A DNA stretch of 64,000 bases from Nostoc sp. UHCC 0302 (GCF_038096175.1 NZ_CP151099.1:1738501-1802500); one strand, 5' to 3'; positions 50,101-58,513 are shown, counted from the first letter of the stretch. The notes: generated by a model not told the origin, from the letters alone. Made by a program: numbers and translations.

Positions 50101-50474
50101 GGCGTTTCGTGACCTTTGATTGCTAAAGTTTCAATAGGGTCTTTTATAGCTAGATTGCAACGGACGTAAATTTCTTGTTCACTAATAATTACAGTTTTTT
50201 TATCTGGCAAATCAACCTGATACTTTTGAGTGTCTTCGTCCCAAGCAAAAATTCTGCCAGTTATACATTTATCCTGGTTTTTTAACTTGATATAGCATCG
50301 AGTCTGACACTGTAGTTTAACTTGAGACAGTGAATTTAAAGGCAAAGATTTTTGCAAACGTTGCCCTAATGAGCAGAAATACTCAACAAGGATATCACCA
50401 TGAGTGATGTCAATAACCTTTCCAATCCCCAAAGAATTGTTCGAGGACTTTACTAGTGAGCCAAGCTTAATCAT
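47166..50474 (-). CDS. SNF2-family helicase, defence type (DpdE/RapA-like)
   Basis: A 1102-residue helicase. An N-terminal SH3-like beta domain (LGIGKVIDITHGDILVEYF) is followed by the SF2/SNF2 core: Walker A ADEGGLGKTIEAG, motif II LLILDEAQQ, motif III LLLSASPV, and motif VI LDQRIGRVDRIGH. Then come about 400 residues of helical C-terminal domain. The size and domain order resemble DpdE of the 7-deazapurine DNA system and DISARM/RapA-type helicases; I favour DpdE but cannot prove it. No DpdA or other partner gene is in the window, so it is either an isolated member or part of a scattered system. Confidence 0.72.
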   Translation of the reverse strand: MIKLGSLVKSSNNSLGIGKVIDITHGDILVEYFCSLGQRLQKSLPLNSLSQVKLQCQTRCYIKLKNQDKCITGRIFAWDEDTQKYQVDLPDKKTVIISEQEIYVRCNLAIKDPIETLAIKGHETPYLHDRRLALLKCLVKQRAVSRGMTGLISANINLYPHQVEVVRRVLEDVTQRYLLADEGGLGKTIEAGVILRQYLLDEPKKGAVVLVPGHLLQQWRNELEKKFYISHFPKRVVVLAFDDIHKINPKANIGLLILDEAQQVAVMANSDETAVRQRFETYKHLAHRSERLLLLSASPVLRHEQDFLVMLHLLEPTTYKLDDLVSFHAQDQSRQLLGRVILSLRKDTNPSKIKTNLEQLQNLLPEDKYLLNLTENWKNCLPTNSAEQDTIIQSICTHVSNTYRLHRRVLSNRRASVTDVIFNRKITPKEEYDLDERSPDIHELIEKWRSVAPNQEDYRRIFLLLFLAAGTWLGILEQVIAARLNGISHPALIKEFGNDDINILIQTPKFTGEKEILISLQQIISQPSEDGDRIELLKIILLYRLSEILGLQSFRSNINQLSERIKQRIQRPIPGDSLPKTVIFTGFKQSCLEIARCLSMTFDKASVAVHQSEQTVAQIEKNLNQFQTNPNCFILVCDSSAENGHNFQFIDWMINFDIPWKPNQLDQRIGRVDRIGHSTDFNFTVLVGADLEDSLHAAWYNFLKDGLSIFNQSIASFQFYISTKLPELETILFDSGASGLLKATETIQQEISEEEIKISEENALDEINAQEHGSRYFQELDNYDSKHLEIKQAVEGWIEQALHFKSIYSPELSDVKSYQATKQTLVAADEFKTHFANSNIDQFGTYNRRVANQNPGIKLFRIGEGLVDGLLNYVEWDDRGQAFALWRQDTSWDTSKGKEWFGFGCNYLVEGNLKVVKQILADYQLDNFQSSIWKRRVNALFPPIVETIFIDTRSEVLCGVQDELLLNILQRPYSKDKNSKGTQDYNLAKERIEIIDNFIAVNNWQNICYQVRDTSKKLLTERPDFVKLSEHYAQVAEQKLAHRVEQLRLRLNRQPLNKTLAEELEIETALSAAILQGIREPEIQLDSVGFIVVSGRPFPGYS

Positions 50475-50859
50475 AGTTTCAGTCCCCTAAGCGTACTAAA
50501 ATAACTTTCCAGAATGTTTTCAAAACTCATGTCTGGAAATTTTGCAGAATTTCAATTGTAACTGGTTTCTGCCAGTTACATTATAGTGCTGGCAAGTTTT
50601 GAAAGTTCTGTTTCGTATACCACGTAAAAACCAGGACTTCCGCACTCACATTGCCTAACCCCCTTAAAATTGATACTGCGTGTGTTAGTGCAAAAACTTG
50701 TGCTGGGTGGATGGTTTGATTTGCCCTTGCTCACCATCAACCAAAAGCAAAACTATACGCAAAGCAAGGGTTGTAGATGAAGCGAAAGCAGATATATCCC
50801 GACTCATCTTAATTATCGCCAGTCAGAATGTGGGACTAGCTGATTCTCTATGTTAGGTT
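50475..50859. other. Intergenic region
   Basis: About 385 bases between two minus-strand genes, holding the promoter region of the SNF2 gene. I see no gene, no clear terminator and no known repeat. Confidence 0.45.
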
Positions 50860-52260
50860 TCAGTTTTTCTCAGGTAGGTTCCTTGGAGGTACGGCTCGTC
50901 CATCATAAAACTGCTTTTGGAGTTTATTCAGTCCTATCCATACTACTCCAAAGATTAAGGGAGCTACAGTTTCAATGACAACTGCTAAAACTGATGTTGT
51001 GTTAAATAACGTCAGCATTGGAACACTTGCTAAAGCAAGTACTGCTGCAACTCCACTCCAGAATTTCAGTTGCTCAATTTTAGCTAGCGCCGAGCTACAA
51101 CTGGCACACTTCTCTGTATGCGAATGGTATCTTTCTAGCAGTTTATCTTTTGGCAGTGGGGGAGAAAAAGTTTCTTTGGGAAATGGTTCGGCGTTATATT
51201 GGTTTACCCACTGACGCAACTCAAAAACAAAACTATCTGCTTTGGTAGGGAGGTAAAACGCTTTAGTAAAGTTAGGGCTACCTCCTTTGGCTTCAAGATA
51301 CCTTTCCTGATAGTGCAGGAAAATTTGATCATCTTCTAAAACACCATTTTGTCCTATGTGATAATACCAACGCGGTCTTAGCTTAATAAATAAACTCGGA
51401 AGAACAGAAGGAAACTTGAAGGGAAAACGGGCGAACAGACGACATTCTCCTTTACGGATAGGTGTAGCGTAGACAACAGTTAAAATTCTGCCACGTTGGG
51501 AGTTGATGTCATGCCACATTAAAGAAGGAGCGACGAAGGTTGTAGATAATTCTCCTGATTGCCCTGGTTGTAAACCTTGTTTCCAAATACCTTTGAATCC
51601 ATGTTTTCCAGATTCTGTTACTTCAAGTTCTAAAGGTGCTGCATTTGCCCTATTTCCTACCGTTTGGTGATGTGTGAAGGATACGTGGCTAGGGTCTAGT
51701 ATATTTTCTAAAAGCGTTAGCGCATCATAAGGCACATCCCTAAATGTATTAATTAGAACCCATCCTTCGGGAGATTCTTCTAATGGCTGAATAACCGGAA
51801 CTTTGGTTTTGGCAGCATTTTCGGACATACCAGCGTATACAAACAGGAGTCCTTGCTTTTCAATAGTAGGTAATGATACTACGCAAGCTCGTTTAGAAAT
51901 CTCTGCTGTTCCACCTTTTTGTTGCTGGGGAATCCTTTGGCAATCTCCATCTCCAGAAAAAGTCCAACCGTGATATGGACACTCCAACAACCCATCATTA
52001 GTAAGCCTGCCTTCCGATAACGGCGCTAAACGATGAGGACACTGGTCTTCAAAGCTCCTCCAAGATTCGGCAAGTCTATCCCACCAAATTACAATATCTC
52101 TTCCCAACAGTGTAAAAGGGGTTGGTTTTGATTTGTCTAAGTCCTCAAGGTAATGGACGGGATACCATGCCTCTTTACTATCAAAACTATCCGCTTTATT
52201 ACCACCCGGAGATATTTCCTCCTGAAAACCATCTATTAAATTAAGTTCTTTCTCAAGCAT
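50860..52260 (-). CDS. Rieske oxygenase, pheophorbide a oxygenase (PAO/Tic55)-like
   Basis: 466 residues. The Rieske centre is C74-x-H76 (CPHR) with C94-x2-H97 (CPYHGW). The mononuclear iron site NILDPSHVSFTHH supplies H192 and H197 with the nearby acid D189. The C-terminal CxxC (EKCASC) followed by two membrane helices is the hallmark of the PAO/ACD1/Tic55 plant-and-cyanobacterial family. In plants PAO opens the chlorophyll macrocycle during senescence; the cyanobacterial substrate is uncertain. It is probably a thylakoid or plasma-membrane protein. Confidence 0.9.
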   Translation of the reverse strand: MLEKELNLIDGFQEEISPGGNKADSFDSKEAWYPVHYLEDLDKSKPTPFTLLGRDIVIWWDRLAESWRSFEDQCPHRLAPLSEGRLTNDGLLECPYHGWTFSGDGDCQRIPQQQKGGTAEISKRACVVSLPTIEKQGLLFVYAGMSENAAKTKVPVIQPLEESPEGWVLINTFRDVPYDALTLLENILDPSHVSFTHHQTVGNRANAAPLELEVTESGKHGFKGIWKQGLQPGQSGELSTTFVAPSLMWHDINSQRGRILTVVYATPIRKGECRLFARFPFKFPSVLPSLFIKLRPRWYYHIGQNGVLEDDQIFLHYQERYLEAKGGSPNFTKAFYLPTKADSFVFELRQWVNQYNAEPFPKETFSPPLPKDKLLERYHSHTEKCASCSSALAKIEQLKFWSGVAAVLALASVPMLTLFNTTSVLAVVIETVAPLIFGVVWIGLNKLQKQFYDGRAVPPRNLPEKN

Positions 52261-52653
52261 TTTTATATTGATTAATCTTGATCACAAACTCTTAGGTGTA
52301 TTGTATACATCCAGCATTCTCGCGTTTCCTGTTAAACAGGGGTAATTTCCCTACTGCCAATGAACTATCCAGGACATGAGGGTGAGTATAGCCAAACCGA
52401 GAACGACAGTGATCCTCAAAGATTGAGTGCGTTGAGCGATATAATTAGCGATCGCCTATGGCACTGAAAAGAAAAGCGATCGCCTTTGCCATTCGCCCAT
52501 CAAAAAAGCATTATTGACTTAATCCTCACAATGCCTTAACCTGCAATGGTTTGAGCATTTCTTAACTATCGAAATTACCAAACTTGATTGAGCTATTTGA
52601 TTTATACTTTTAAGTCCCCCTGATTGTCAAAAGAGAATTAAGTTTTAAGTTGT
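52261..52653. other. Intergenic region with possible membrane-ORF remnant
   Basis: About 390 bases. On the minus strand 52351-52455 is an open frame of 34 codons ending RITVVLGLAILTLMSWIVHW, a strong membrane helix, but it has no start codon and opens just after a stop that overlaps a HIP1 site. It may be a fragment of a small membrane gene. Two HIP1 sites lie at about 52449 and 52477. The sigma-factor promoter must be near 52600. Confidence 0.4.
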
Positions 52654-53604
52654 ATGTCCAGCCTCAGTTCAGACATGGTTCGCATTTATTTGCAAGAAAT
52701 TGGTCAATATCCTTTATTAAAACCAGATGAAGAAATTGCTTATGGTAGACAGGTACAACAAATGATTGCCATTGAGCAATCTAAAAATGAACTCAGCCAA
52801 CAGCTAGAGCGTGAACCAACTTTGAGCGAATTAGCGACTTTTGTTGAAAAAACCGAAACACAAGTCCAATCTATACTTCAGCAGGGTCACAGAGCTAAAC
52901 AAAAAATGGTAACAGCCAACCTGCGGCTGGTAGTTTCGATTGCCAAAAAATATCAACGTCGTAATCTCGAATTTTTAGATTTGATTCAAGAAGGAGCAAT
53001 TGGTTTACAAAGGGGGATAGAGAAGTTTGATCCGAATCGTGGTTATAAATTATCTACCTACGCATATTGGTGGATTAGTCAAGCCATGACAAGAGCGATC
53101 GCAGAAAAATCAAGAACAGTTCGCTTACCCGTTCATTTGACTGAAATACTTAACAAAATTAAGAAAGTTCAGCGGGAACTGTCTGTGACATTGGGACGTC
53201 CAGCTACGATCGCAGAAATTGCCGCTGTGATGGATTTATCACCAGAACAAATCCGTGAATATTACAGTGCATCTCGTCAGCCTTTTTCTTTAGATGTTCG
53301 GGTGGGAGAAAATCAAGATACGGAACTCGGTGAACTTTTGGCAGATGAAGGTATTTCCCCAAGCGAACAGATAACCATCGAACTTCTACGCCAAGATATG
53401 AATAATTTGTTGGCATCACTCAAACCGATGCAGCGCGATGTCTTAATTTGGCGCTTTGGACTTGAGGATGATCAAGAGCTAAGTTTAGCCCAAATTGGGC
53501 TACGGTTAAATGTCAGCAGAGAGCGAGTTCGTCAAATCCAGCAGCAAGCTATGACTATTTTGCGTCGTCAACAACCAGAACTTGGACAGTATTTGTCTTC
53601 TTAA
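52654..53604 (+). CDS. Group 2-type RNA polymerase sigma factor
   Basis: A 316-residue sigma-70 factor. Region 1.2 (MVRIYLQEIGQYPLLKPDEE), region 2 (ANLRLVVSIAKKYQ, then LEFLDLIQEGAIGLQRGIEK and YAYWWISQAMTRAI), region 3 (RLPVHLTEILNKIKKVQREL) and region 4 (LRLNVSRERVRQIQQQAM) are all complete. Without a long N-terminal region 1.1, it fits the non-essential group 2 factors that respond to nutrient or light stress in cyanobacteria. The exact paralog letter cannot be assigned. Confidence 0.93.
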   Translation: MSSLSSDMVRIYLQEIGQYPLLKPDEEIAYGRQVQQMIAIEQSKNELSQQLEREPTLSELATFVEKTETQVQSILQQGHRAKQKMVTANLRLVVSIAKKYQRRNLEFLDLIQEGAIGLQRGIEKFDPNRGYKLSTYAYWWISQAMTRAIAEKSRTVRLPVHLTEILNKIKKVQRELSVTLGRPATIAEIAAVMDLSPEQIREYYSASRQPFSLDVRVGENQDTELGELLADEGISPSEQITIELLRQDMNNLLASLKPMQRDVLIWRFGLEDDQELSLAQIGLRLNVSRERVRQIQQQAMTILRRQQPELGQYLSS

Positions 53605-53750
53605 GATAATCGCTCTGATCATTTCACTAGGAATAGCTACCGTCCATGATCTGGTAACAGGAGCTATTTTTAGTGAGGTACTCCTTCTCGCAGTTCTTTT
53701 TCTTGGAGGAGTGACAATTATGTAATTTATTTTGCATAAGTAATTACTAC

Positions 53751-54004
53751 TGAATTAACGTGAGTTCGACAAGTGCTATGTTGACCTCTCCCCTAGCCCC
53801 TCTCCTACGAGGAGCTACCGTGTACAGACAAGTCGGCAGACCTCTCCCCACACCCCTCTCCGATGCGGAGAGGGGCTTTGAGGATTGGCTCCCCTTCCCT
53901 ACCAGGGAAGGGGCTGGGGGTTAGGTCTCTTGTGTGTCACCGTAGCTCCGCTTCGGAGAGGCAGGTTGGAAGGGAGAGGTTCATCGAACTCACGTTGAAT
54001 TAAC
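53751..54004. repeat. Non-coding repeat, about 254 bp, with inverted ends
   Basis: The left end TGAATTAACGTGAGTTCGA (53751-53769) and right end TCGAACTCACGTTGAATTAA (from 53985) are inverted copies. The interior is C/T-rich and contains several GC-rich hairpins (for example CCCTTCCCTACCAGGGAAGG). A half end occurs at 30415-30434. It lies between the sigma gene and the O-methyltransferase gene. Confidence 0.75.
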
Positions 54005-54037
54005 TAACGAAACACCTCAAAATAAAAAAGAGGATTT

Positions 54038-54709
54038 ATGGCTCAAGAGCAATGGACTGCGGTCGATAGCTACATCACCGATTTGTTTGTGCCGCCCGAC
54101 CCCGCTCTGGATGCGGCGCTCGAAGCCAGTGCGACGGAGGGTCTACCACCGCACAACGTTTCGCCAAATCAGGGCAAGCTACTACTGCTGTTAGCGCAGA
54201 TTCATAGGGCAAACAGCATATTAGAGATTGGTACGCTAGGCGGCTACAGCACAATCTGGCTGGCACGGGCGCTACCCACCGACGGTCGCTTAATCACACT
54301 GGAGGCAGACCCAAAGCACGCCGAAATTGCCCGCGCCAATATTGCGCGTGCTGGTCTTGCCAAAGTTGTTGACTTGCGCCTCGGTCGGGCGCTGGATACT
54401 TTGCCGCAACTCGCCGCCGAAGGTTGTGGCCCATTTGACCTAATTTTCATTGACGCCGATAAGCCAAGCAATCCAGATTACTTCGCGTGGGCGCTCAAGC
54501 TTTCCCGGCGTGGCACGTTAATCATCGCGGATAATGTCGTGCGTAACGGAGCGGTAATCGATGCCGCTAGCAGTGATCTCAGTGTCCAAGGAGTGCGTCG
54601 CTTCAACGAGCTACTCGCGATTGAACCACGTGTTAGTGCTACCGCAATCCAAACTGTGGGCAGCAAAGGGTATGATGGTTTTGCGATCGCGATCGTTACC
54701 GCTGACTAA
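54038..54709 (+). CDS. O-methyltransferase (CCoAOMT-like family)
   Basis: 223 residues, preceded by AAAGAGG. It is a class I SAM methyltransferase of the caffeoyl-CoA/catechol OMT type: EIGTLGGYSTIWLARALP (motif I), ITLEADPKHAEIAR, the metal-binding IFIDADKPSNPDYF, and LIIADNVVRNG. The base composition is clearly more GC-rich than the neighbours (runs such as GCGCTGGATACTTTGCCGC), which points to recent transfer. It catalyses methylation of catechol-type hydroxyls; the substrate is unknown. Confidence 0.92.
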   Translation: MAQEQWTAVDSYITDLFVPPDPALDAALEASATEGLPPHNVSPNQGKLLLLLAQIHRANSILEIGTLGGYSTIWLARALPTDGRLITLEADPKHAEIARANIARAGLAKVVDLRLGRALDTLPQLAAEGCGPFDLIFIDADKPSNPDYFAWALKLSRRGTLIIADNVVRNGAVIDAASSDLSVQGVRRFNELLAIEPRVSATAIQTVGSKGYDGFAIAIVTAD

Positions 54710-54749
54710 ATTCAAGTGTGTATTTACTCCATAGGAATCGTTAAGCTGC

Positions 54750-54893
54750 CTATTTTTGACCAACAGCCATGATATGAGTGCTCACTCCTAATATGATGGA
54801 TGGTTCGGTTTCTAGCCAACGGATGGATTTTAAAAGGCGATCGCGACGACCTGGATCATTCCAGTGTTCATCAAAGTTTTGTGGTACTAAGAT
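54750..54893 (-). pseudogene. C-terminal remnant of a SAM methyltransferase
   Basis: A 47-residue open frame ending in a stop, FDEHWNDPGRRDRLLKSIRW followed by LETEPSIILGVSTHIMAVGQ, typical of the C-terminus of a cyanobacterial class I SAM-dependent methyltransferase family. No N-terminal part is visible upstream at 54894-55000. It is probably a fragment. Confidence 0.55.
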
Positions 54894-55000
54894 ATTCTTC
54901 AATATAGATAGAATGAAGGGATAGTATATTTGTTAAATGACAAATTAAACGTCAACATTAATGATTGACATATAATGTGCGAATGTACAAATATACAAAA

Positions 55001-55071
55001 GCGGGTGATGGGACTCGAACCCACGACGTTCACCTTGGGAAGGTGACATTCTACCACTGAATTACACCCGC
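55001..55071 (-). tRNA. tRNA-Gly (anticodon CCC)
   Basis: 71 nt on the minus strand. Acceptor GCGGGTG/CACCCGC, D arm ATTC/GAAT, anticodon stem TCACC/GGTGA with loop TTCCCAA (anticodon CCC), and TPsiC arm GTGGG-TTCGAGT-CCCAT. CCA is not encoded. Confidence 0.95.
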
Positions 55072-55903
55072 AAACAGAACTTTAATTTCTAATAACAACA
55101 CATAGTATTATACTACTTGTTTTTGCCAAATTAGAATTTAAAAAGTAAATTTTTAACTAAGTGTTGTCAATGAATTTATATATCTTTACTAAATATCTGA
55201 GTCTGGCGGTTTTTTATCAAAACTAGAGTGTAATGTATGTATTACACTACTTGCACTACTCGTAGCGAGACAGGAATCAATTCATCGTCTTATTGACTAG
55301 TTGGATAATGACTACGCCTATCTCACTAAGAAGGCTAAGAAGCGATCGCCGTCCCAAAATTTTGTTTTTCTTAATAAAACTGAAATTTGTGCTTATTTTT
55401 CGACTTGGCCCTTTTCTTGGGTACTTATCTGTGGCTTAGCTTAATTAGTATATTATAAACCGATTATATGCTTTTCATACGAGTAATTACCAAGTTGAAA
55501 GCTTTAAAACAGTATACTTAAGTTATCAATTATACAGCTATTTTATAACCACATTTATCTTATCTAGGTCACACAGTATATCTATTTGGATCACTGCCAA
55601 CCAAAGGTCATAGATGAAAAAATGGTTAATCTAAATGTTGTATCCAATCAATTCACAGAGTACGAGCATTTTAATATACAAAATTATTATTTGGTTTACG
55701 CGTCAGGTAATTCTTTTGAAACCCCATCCCTGTGAGAAATTCACAGCATATAATGACAATCCAGGCATACGGAAATCTAGCGCCTACGCCTATACCTGAG
55801 TTACAAAGGAGCAGCCTGGATTATTCTAAATTCCCATCAAGGCAACTCTAAGTTATGCCATTTGAAATCAATACATAATTTATATCCACCTGAGTAACCA
55901 GAT
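55072..55903. other. Intergenic region
   Basis: About 830 AT-rich bases between the tRNA and the HD gene. No credible gene; one HIP1-like site near 55342. The promoter of the HD gene must be here but I cannot place it. Confidence 0.45.
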
Positions 55904-56779
55904 ATGTTCAATGCCACTGAGATTCTAATTGATGCCTTTGTAAATCAAATTCGAGAAGGCTATCATCGCACCTACGGCTGCTTAAAAAATGATTATCAGG
56001 ATATTATCGCTTGGGCAGGTAGCATGGCTTTGGAAAACATTGCCAATAGTGATGCCCTTTATCACAATGTTGAACACACAGTCCTTGTCACCTTGGTGGG
56101 TCAAGAGATTTTACGTGGTAAACACATTAGAGAAGGCGGTGTTTCCAGTGAAGATTGGTTACATTTTATTATCTCCTTAGTTTGCCATGATATTGGCTAT
56201 GTTAAGGGAGTGTGCCGCCAAGACCGAGAGGCAGCAGGTTTCTATGCCACAGGTAAAAATGGCAGAATGATTTCTGTCGCTCCTGGCGCTTCTGATGCGA
56301 GTCTTACACCCTATCATGTTGACCGAGCAAAGCTGTTTATCGATGAGCGTTTTGGTGGTCATAAGTTAATAGATGCTGAAGCGATTAAGAGCAATATTGA
56401 ATTAACTCGTTTTCCTGTGCCTACAGCCGAAGATCATCAAGATTCAAAGTGCTTTGCTGGGTTAGTACGTGCTGCTGATTTAATTGGTCAATTAAGCGAC
56501 CCACGTTACTTAAAAAAAATTACTTCTTTGTTCTACGAGTTTGAAGAAACGGGGATGAACAAAGTTTTGGGTTACAAAACGCCTGCCGATTTACGGAATA
56601 ACTACGCTAAGTTTTATTGGAATGGAGTCTATCCGTATATCCAAGAGGGGCTACACTACCTTTCCCTGACACAGCAGGGAAAACAAATTCTTGCTAATCT
56701 TTACTCAAATGTGTTTGTTGTAGAACATGAAAAACAACAGGAAGAACAAAGGTATTTAATTGAGCAGCGACATGGTTAG
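55904..56779 (+). CDS. HD-domain metal-dependent phosphohydrolase
   Basis: 291 residues. An HD domain with the pattern YHNVEHTVLV, then LVCHDIGYVKG and a later D in VRAADLIGQL. This fits the phosphodiesterase/phosphohydrolase superfamily whose members cleave nucleotides or cyclic nucleotides. The arrangement NVEHT...CHDIGY is like PDEase-type HD domains. No other domain is present. Function not assignable further. Stands alone. Confidence 0.85.
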   Translation: MFNATEILIDAFVNQIREGYHRTYGCLKNDYQDIIAWAGSMALENIANSDALYHNVEHTVLVTLVGQEILRGKHIREGGVSSEDWLHFIISLVCHDIGYVKGVCRQDREAAGFYATGKNGRMISVAPGASDASLTPYHVDRAKLFIDERFGGHKLIDAEAIKSNIELTRFPVPTAEDHQDSKCFAGLVRAADLIGQLSDPRYLKKITSLFYEFEETGMNKVLGYKTPADLRNNYAKFYWNGVYPYIQEGLHYLSLTQQGKQILANLYSNVFVVEHEKQQEEQRYLIEQRHG

Positions 56780-56973
56780 ATATTAGTCAAGAGTCAGTAG
56801 CTAAAACAGGAGTTACGCACTCTCGACGTAAAATAAAGGTTTGAGATTGCTTGTCTGCAACACCAAGGCGAACACTTCGCTATCACTGCGTAAAGCCCTT
56901 CGGGCATGGCTACGCTTAACGCAATGACTTGATTTCGTCACTGTGCGTAAGTTCATATAAAAGTCTAGAGTTT

Positions 56974-57029
56974 TTGACCCTTGACTCTTGACCCTTGACT
57001 GTTGACTCTTAACCCTTAACCCTTGACTC
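56974..57029. repeat. Heptamer tandem repeat (TTGACYC, 8 units)
   Basis: Eight consecutive 7-bp units: TTGACCC, TTGACTC, TTGACCC, TTGACTG, TTGACTC, TTAACCC, TTAACCC, TTGACTC. It ends seven bases before the start codon of the permease gene. It leaves no obvious ribosome-binding site for that gene. Confidence 0.92.
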
Positions 57030-57035
57030 AAAATT

Positions 57036-58151
57036 ATGGATTGGTGGCGACGACTAAAGAAAAATCCTTTGGCACGATTTGGGGCAATTTTACTGTTAAT
57101 TTTCTATTTAGCTGTAATTGCGGCTGATTTCGTGGCCCCTTACGACCCTTATGTCTCACAACCTAATGGTTCGTTACTGCCACCAACTAAGATATACTGG
57201 GGTTCTCAGTCAGGGCAGTTTATCGGGCCTCATGTTTATCCAACGACTCAGGGAAATACAAACTTAGAAACAGGCGATCGCAAACTGATTGTAGACTTTA
57301 CAAAACCCTCACCTTTGCGCTTATTTGTTTCTGGGCCAGAATACCGATTGTTCCAGGTTAGTTTCCCACTACCCCCAAGTTGGGATGAAGTCACAGTAAT
57401 TCCTGGTATTCCTTTAAATTGGCATTTATTTGGTACAACAGGTACAGCAAAATTCAACCTTTTAGGTACAGATGACCAAGGACGCGACCAATTCAGCCGC
57501 TTAGTACACGGTGGTCGCATCAGTATGTTTATCGGTATTTTCGGCGTTGCTATTTCCTTTCCTCTTGGTTTGCTAATAGGTGGAATTTCCGGTTACTTCG
57601 GAGGTGTGACTGATACCATCATCATGCGCTTAGCAGAAGTGCTGATGACTTTCCCTAGTATTTATCTTTTGGTTACTTTGGGAGCCGTCTTACCAGCAGG
57701 TTTAAGCAGTACCCAGCGCTTTTTGTTGATTGTGATAATTACTTCGATTATTGGTTGGGCTGGCTTATCACGAGTAATTCGTGGACAGGTACTATCAATT
57801 AAAGAGCGAGAATTTGTACAAGCAGCACGCGCAATGGGTGGTAACCCGCTGTATATCATCCTCCGCCACGTTTTACCGCAAACTGCTACTTATATAGTCA
57901 TTTCTGCTACTCTTGCAGTTCCTAGCTTTATTGGCGCAGAAGCGATACTGAGTCTCATTGGCTTGGGGATTCAACAACCAGACCCTTCTTGGGGTAATAT
58001 GCTTTCTTTAGCAAGCAATGCTTCTATCTTGGTGCTACAACCTTGGTTAATCTGGCCGCCAGCGGTGTTAATTATCCTTACAGTGCTAGCATTCAACTTA
58101 CTTGGTGATGGGCTAAGAGATGCTCTTGACCCTCGCAGTTTAAGAAGATAG
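57036..58151 (+). CDS. Peptide-type ABC transporter permease (DppC/OppC)
   Basis: A 371-residue permease with six predicted helices. An N-terminal helix (about 16-33) is followed by a large periplasmic loop, about 100 residues longer than usual. The cytoplasmic coupling motif EFVQAARAMGGNPLYIILRH is the EAA loop of the family. The DDQGRDQFSRLVHGGRISM stretch is typical of OppC/DppC. It has no adjacent ATPase or binding protein, so it must pair with genes elsewhere. The heptamer repeat directly precedes the start codon, so translation may be unusual. Confidence 0.9.
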   Translation: MDWWRRLKKNPLARFGAILLLIFYLAVIAADFVAPYDPYVSQPNGSLLPPTKIYWGSQSGQFIGPHVYPTTQGNTNLETGDRKLIVDFTKPSPLRLFVSGPEYRLFQVSFPLPPSWDEVTVIPGIPLNWHLFGTTGTAKFNLLGTDDQGRDQFSRLVHGGRISMFIGIFGVAISFPLGLLIGGISGYFGGVTDTIIMRLAEVLMTFPSIYLLVTLGAVLPAGLSSTQRFLLIVIITSIIGWAGLSRVIRGQVLSIKEREFVQAARAMGGNPLYIILRHVLPQTATYIVISATLAVPSFIGAEAILSLIGLGIQQPDPSWGNMLSLASNASILVLQPWLIWPPAVLIILTVLAFNLLGDGLRDALDPRSLRR

Positions 58152-58211
58152 CTTTGACTAATGCCCTGAAATTGGACAAAATAGCAATCCAAAAAATTCG
58201 TAAGAAACAAT

Positions 58212-58244
58212 AACCCCAGTTTTTCAAAAAAACCGGGGTTTTTA
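58212..58244 (+). terminator. Rho-independent terminator of the permease gene
   Basis: Stem AACCCC with complement GGGGTT, extended by paired GTTTTT/AAAAAC, followed by TTTT, about 60 bp after the stop codon. Confidence 0.8.
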
Positions 58245-58315
58245 AACTTCAAATTTTTACCAATCAACTGGGATTACCATAGCAGTATCAGAGCTAATTT
58301 CACACAGTCTAAAAA

Positions 58316-58513
58316 TTAATACGAATCTATTGATTTAATGCCTTTATAATTACTAATAATATTATCTTTGAGCATAGCTATTTGAGCAAATTTGACTAAT
58401 AGCTTTTGTGCTTGCTGTTGGTTTAAACCTTGAATATGTATTTCTAAAACTTTTAGTTTGAAATGCTGTTCTAGACTCAGTTGTGTAGAGTTATTAATAT
58501 TTACTTTACTCAT
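58316..58513 (-). CDS. NblA-like phycobilisome degradation protein (paralog)
   Basis: A 65-residue protein. LSLEQHFKLKVLEIHIQGLN and AQKLLVKFAQIAMLKDNIIS follow the same plan as the 24966-25190 protein, with identity over most of the core. The conserved LEQQF motif is LEQHF here. It lies on the opposite strand from the permease gene with about 160 bp between. It shares the ~18-residue N-terminus length with its paralog. Role as in canonical NblA: an adaptor for phycobilisome breakdown (inference). Confidence 0.75.
   Translation of the reverse strand: MSKVNINNSTQLSLEQHFKLKVLEIHIQGLNQQQAQKLLVKFAQIAMLKDNIISNYKGIKSIDSY

Noticed and set aside
55001-55071. A genomic-island attachment site at the tRNA-Gly
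   Set aside because: No integrase gene and no repeated tRNA 3' end were found in the window.
56974-57029. A CRISPR array, considered for the regular repeats here and at 35509
   Set aside because: The units are 7 bp, directly adjacent and without unique spacers; no cas gene is in the window.
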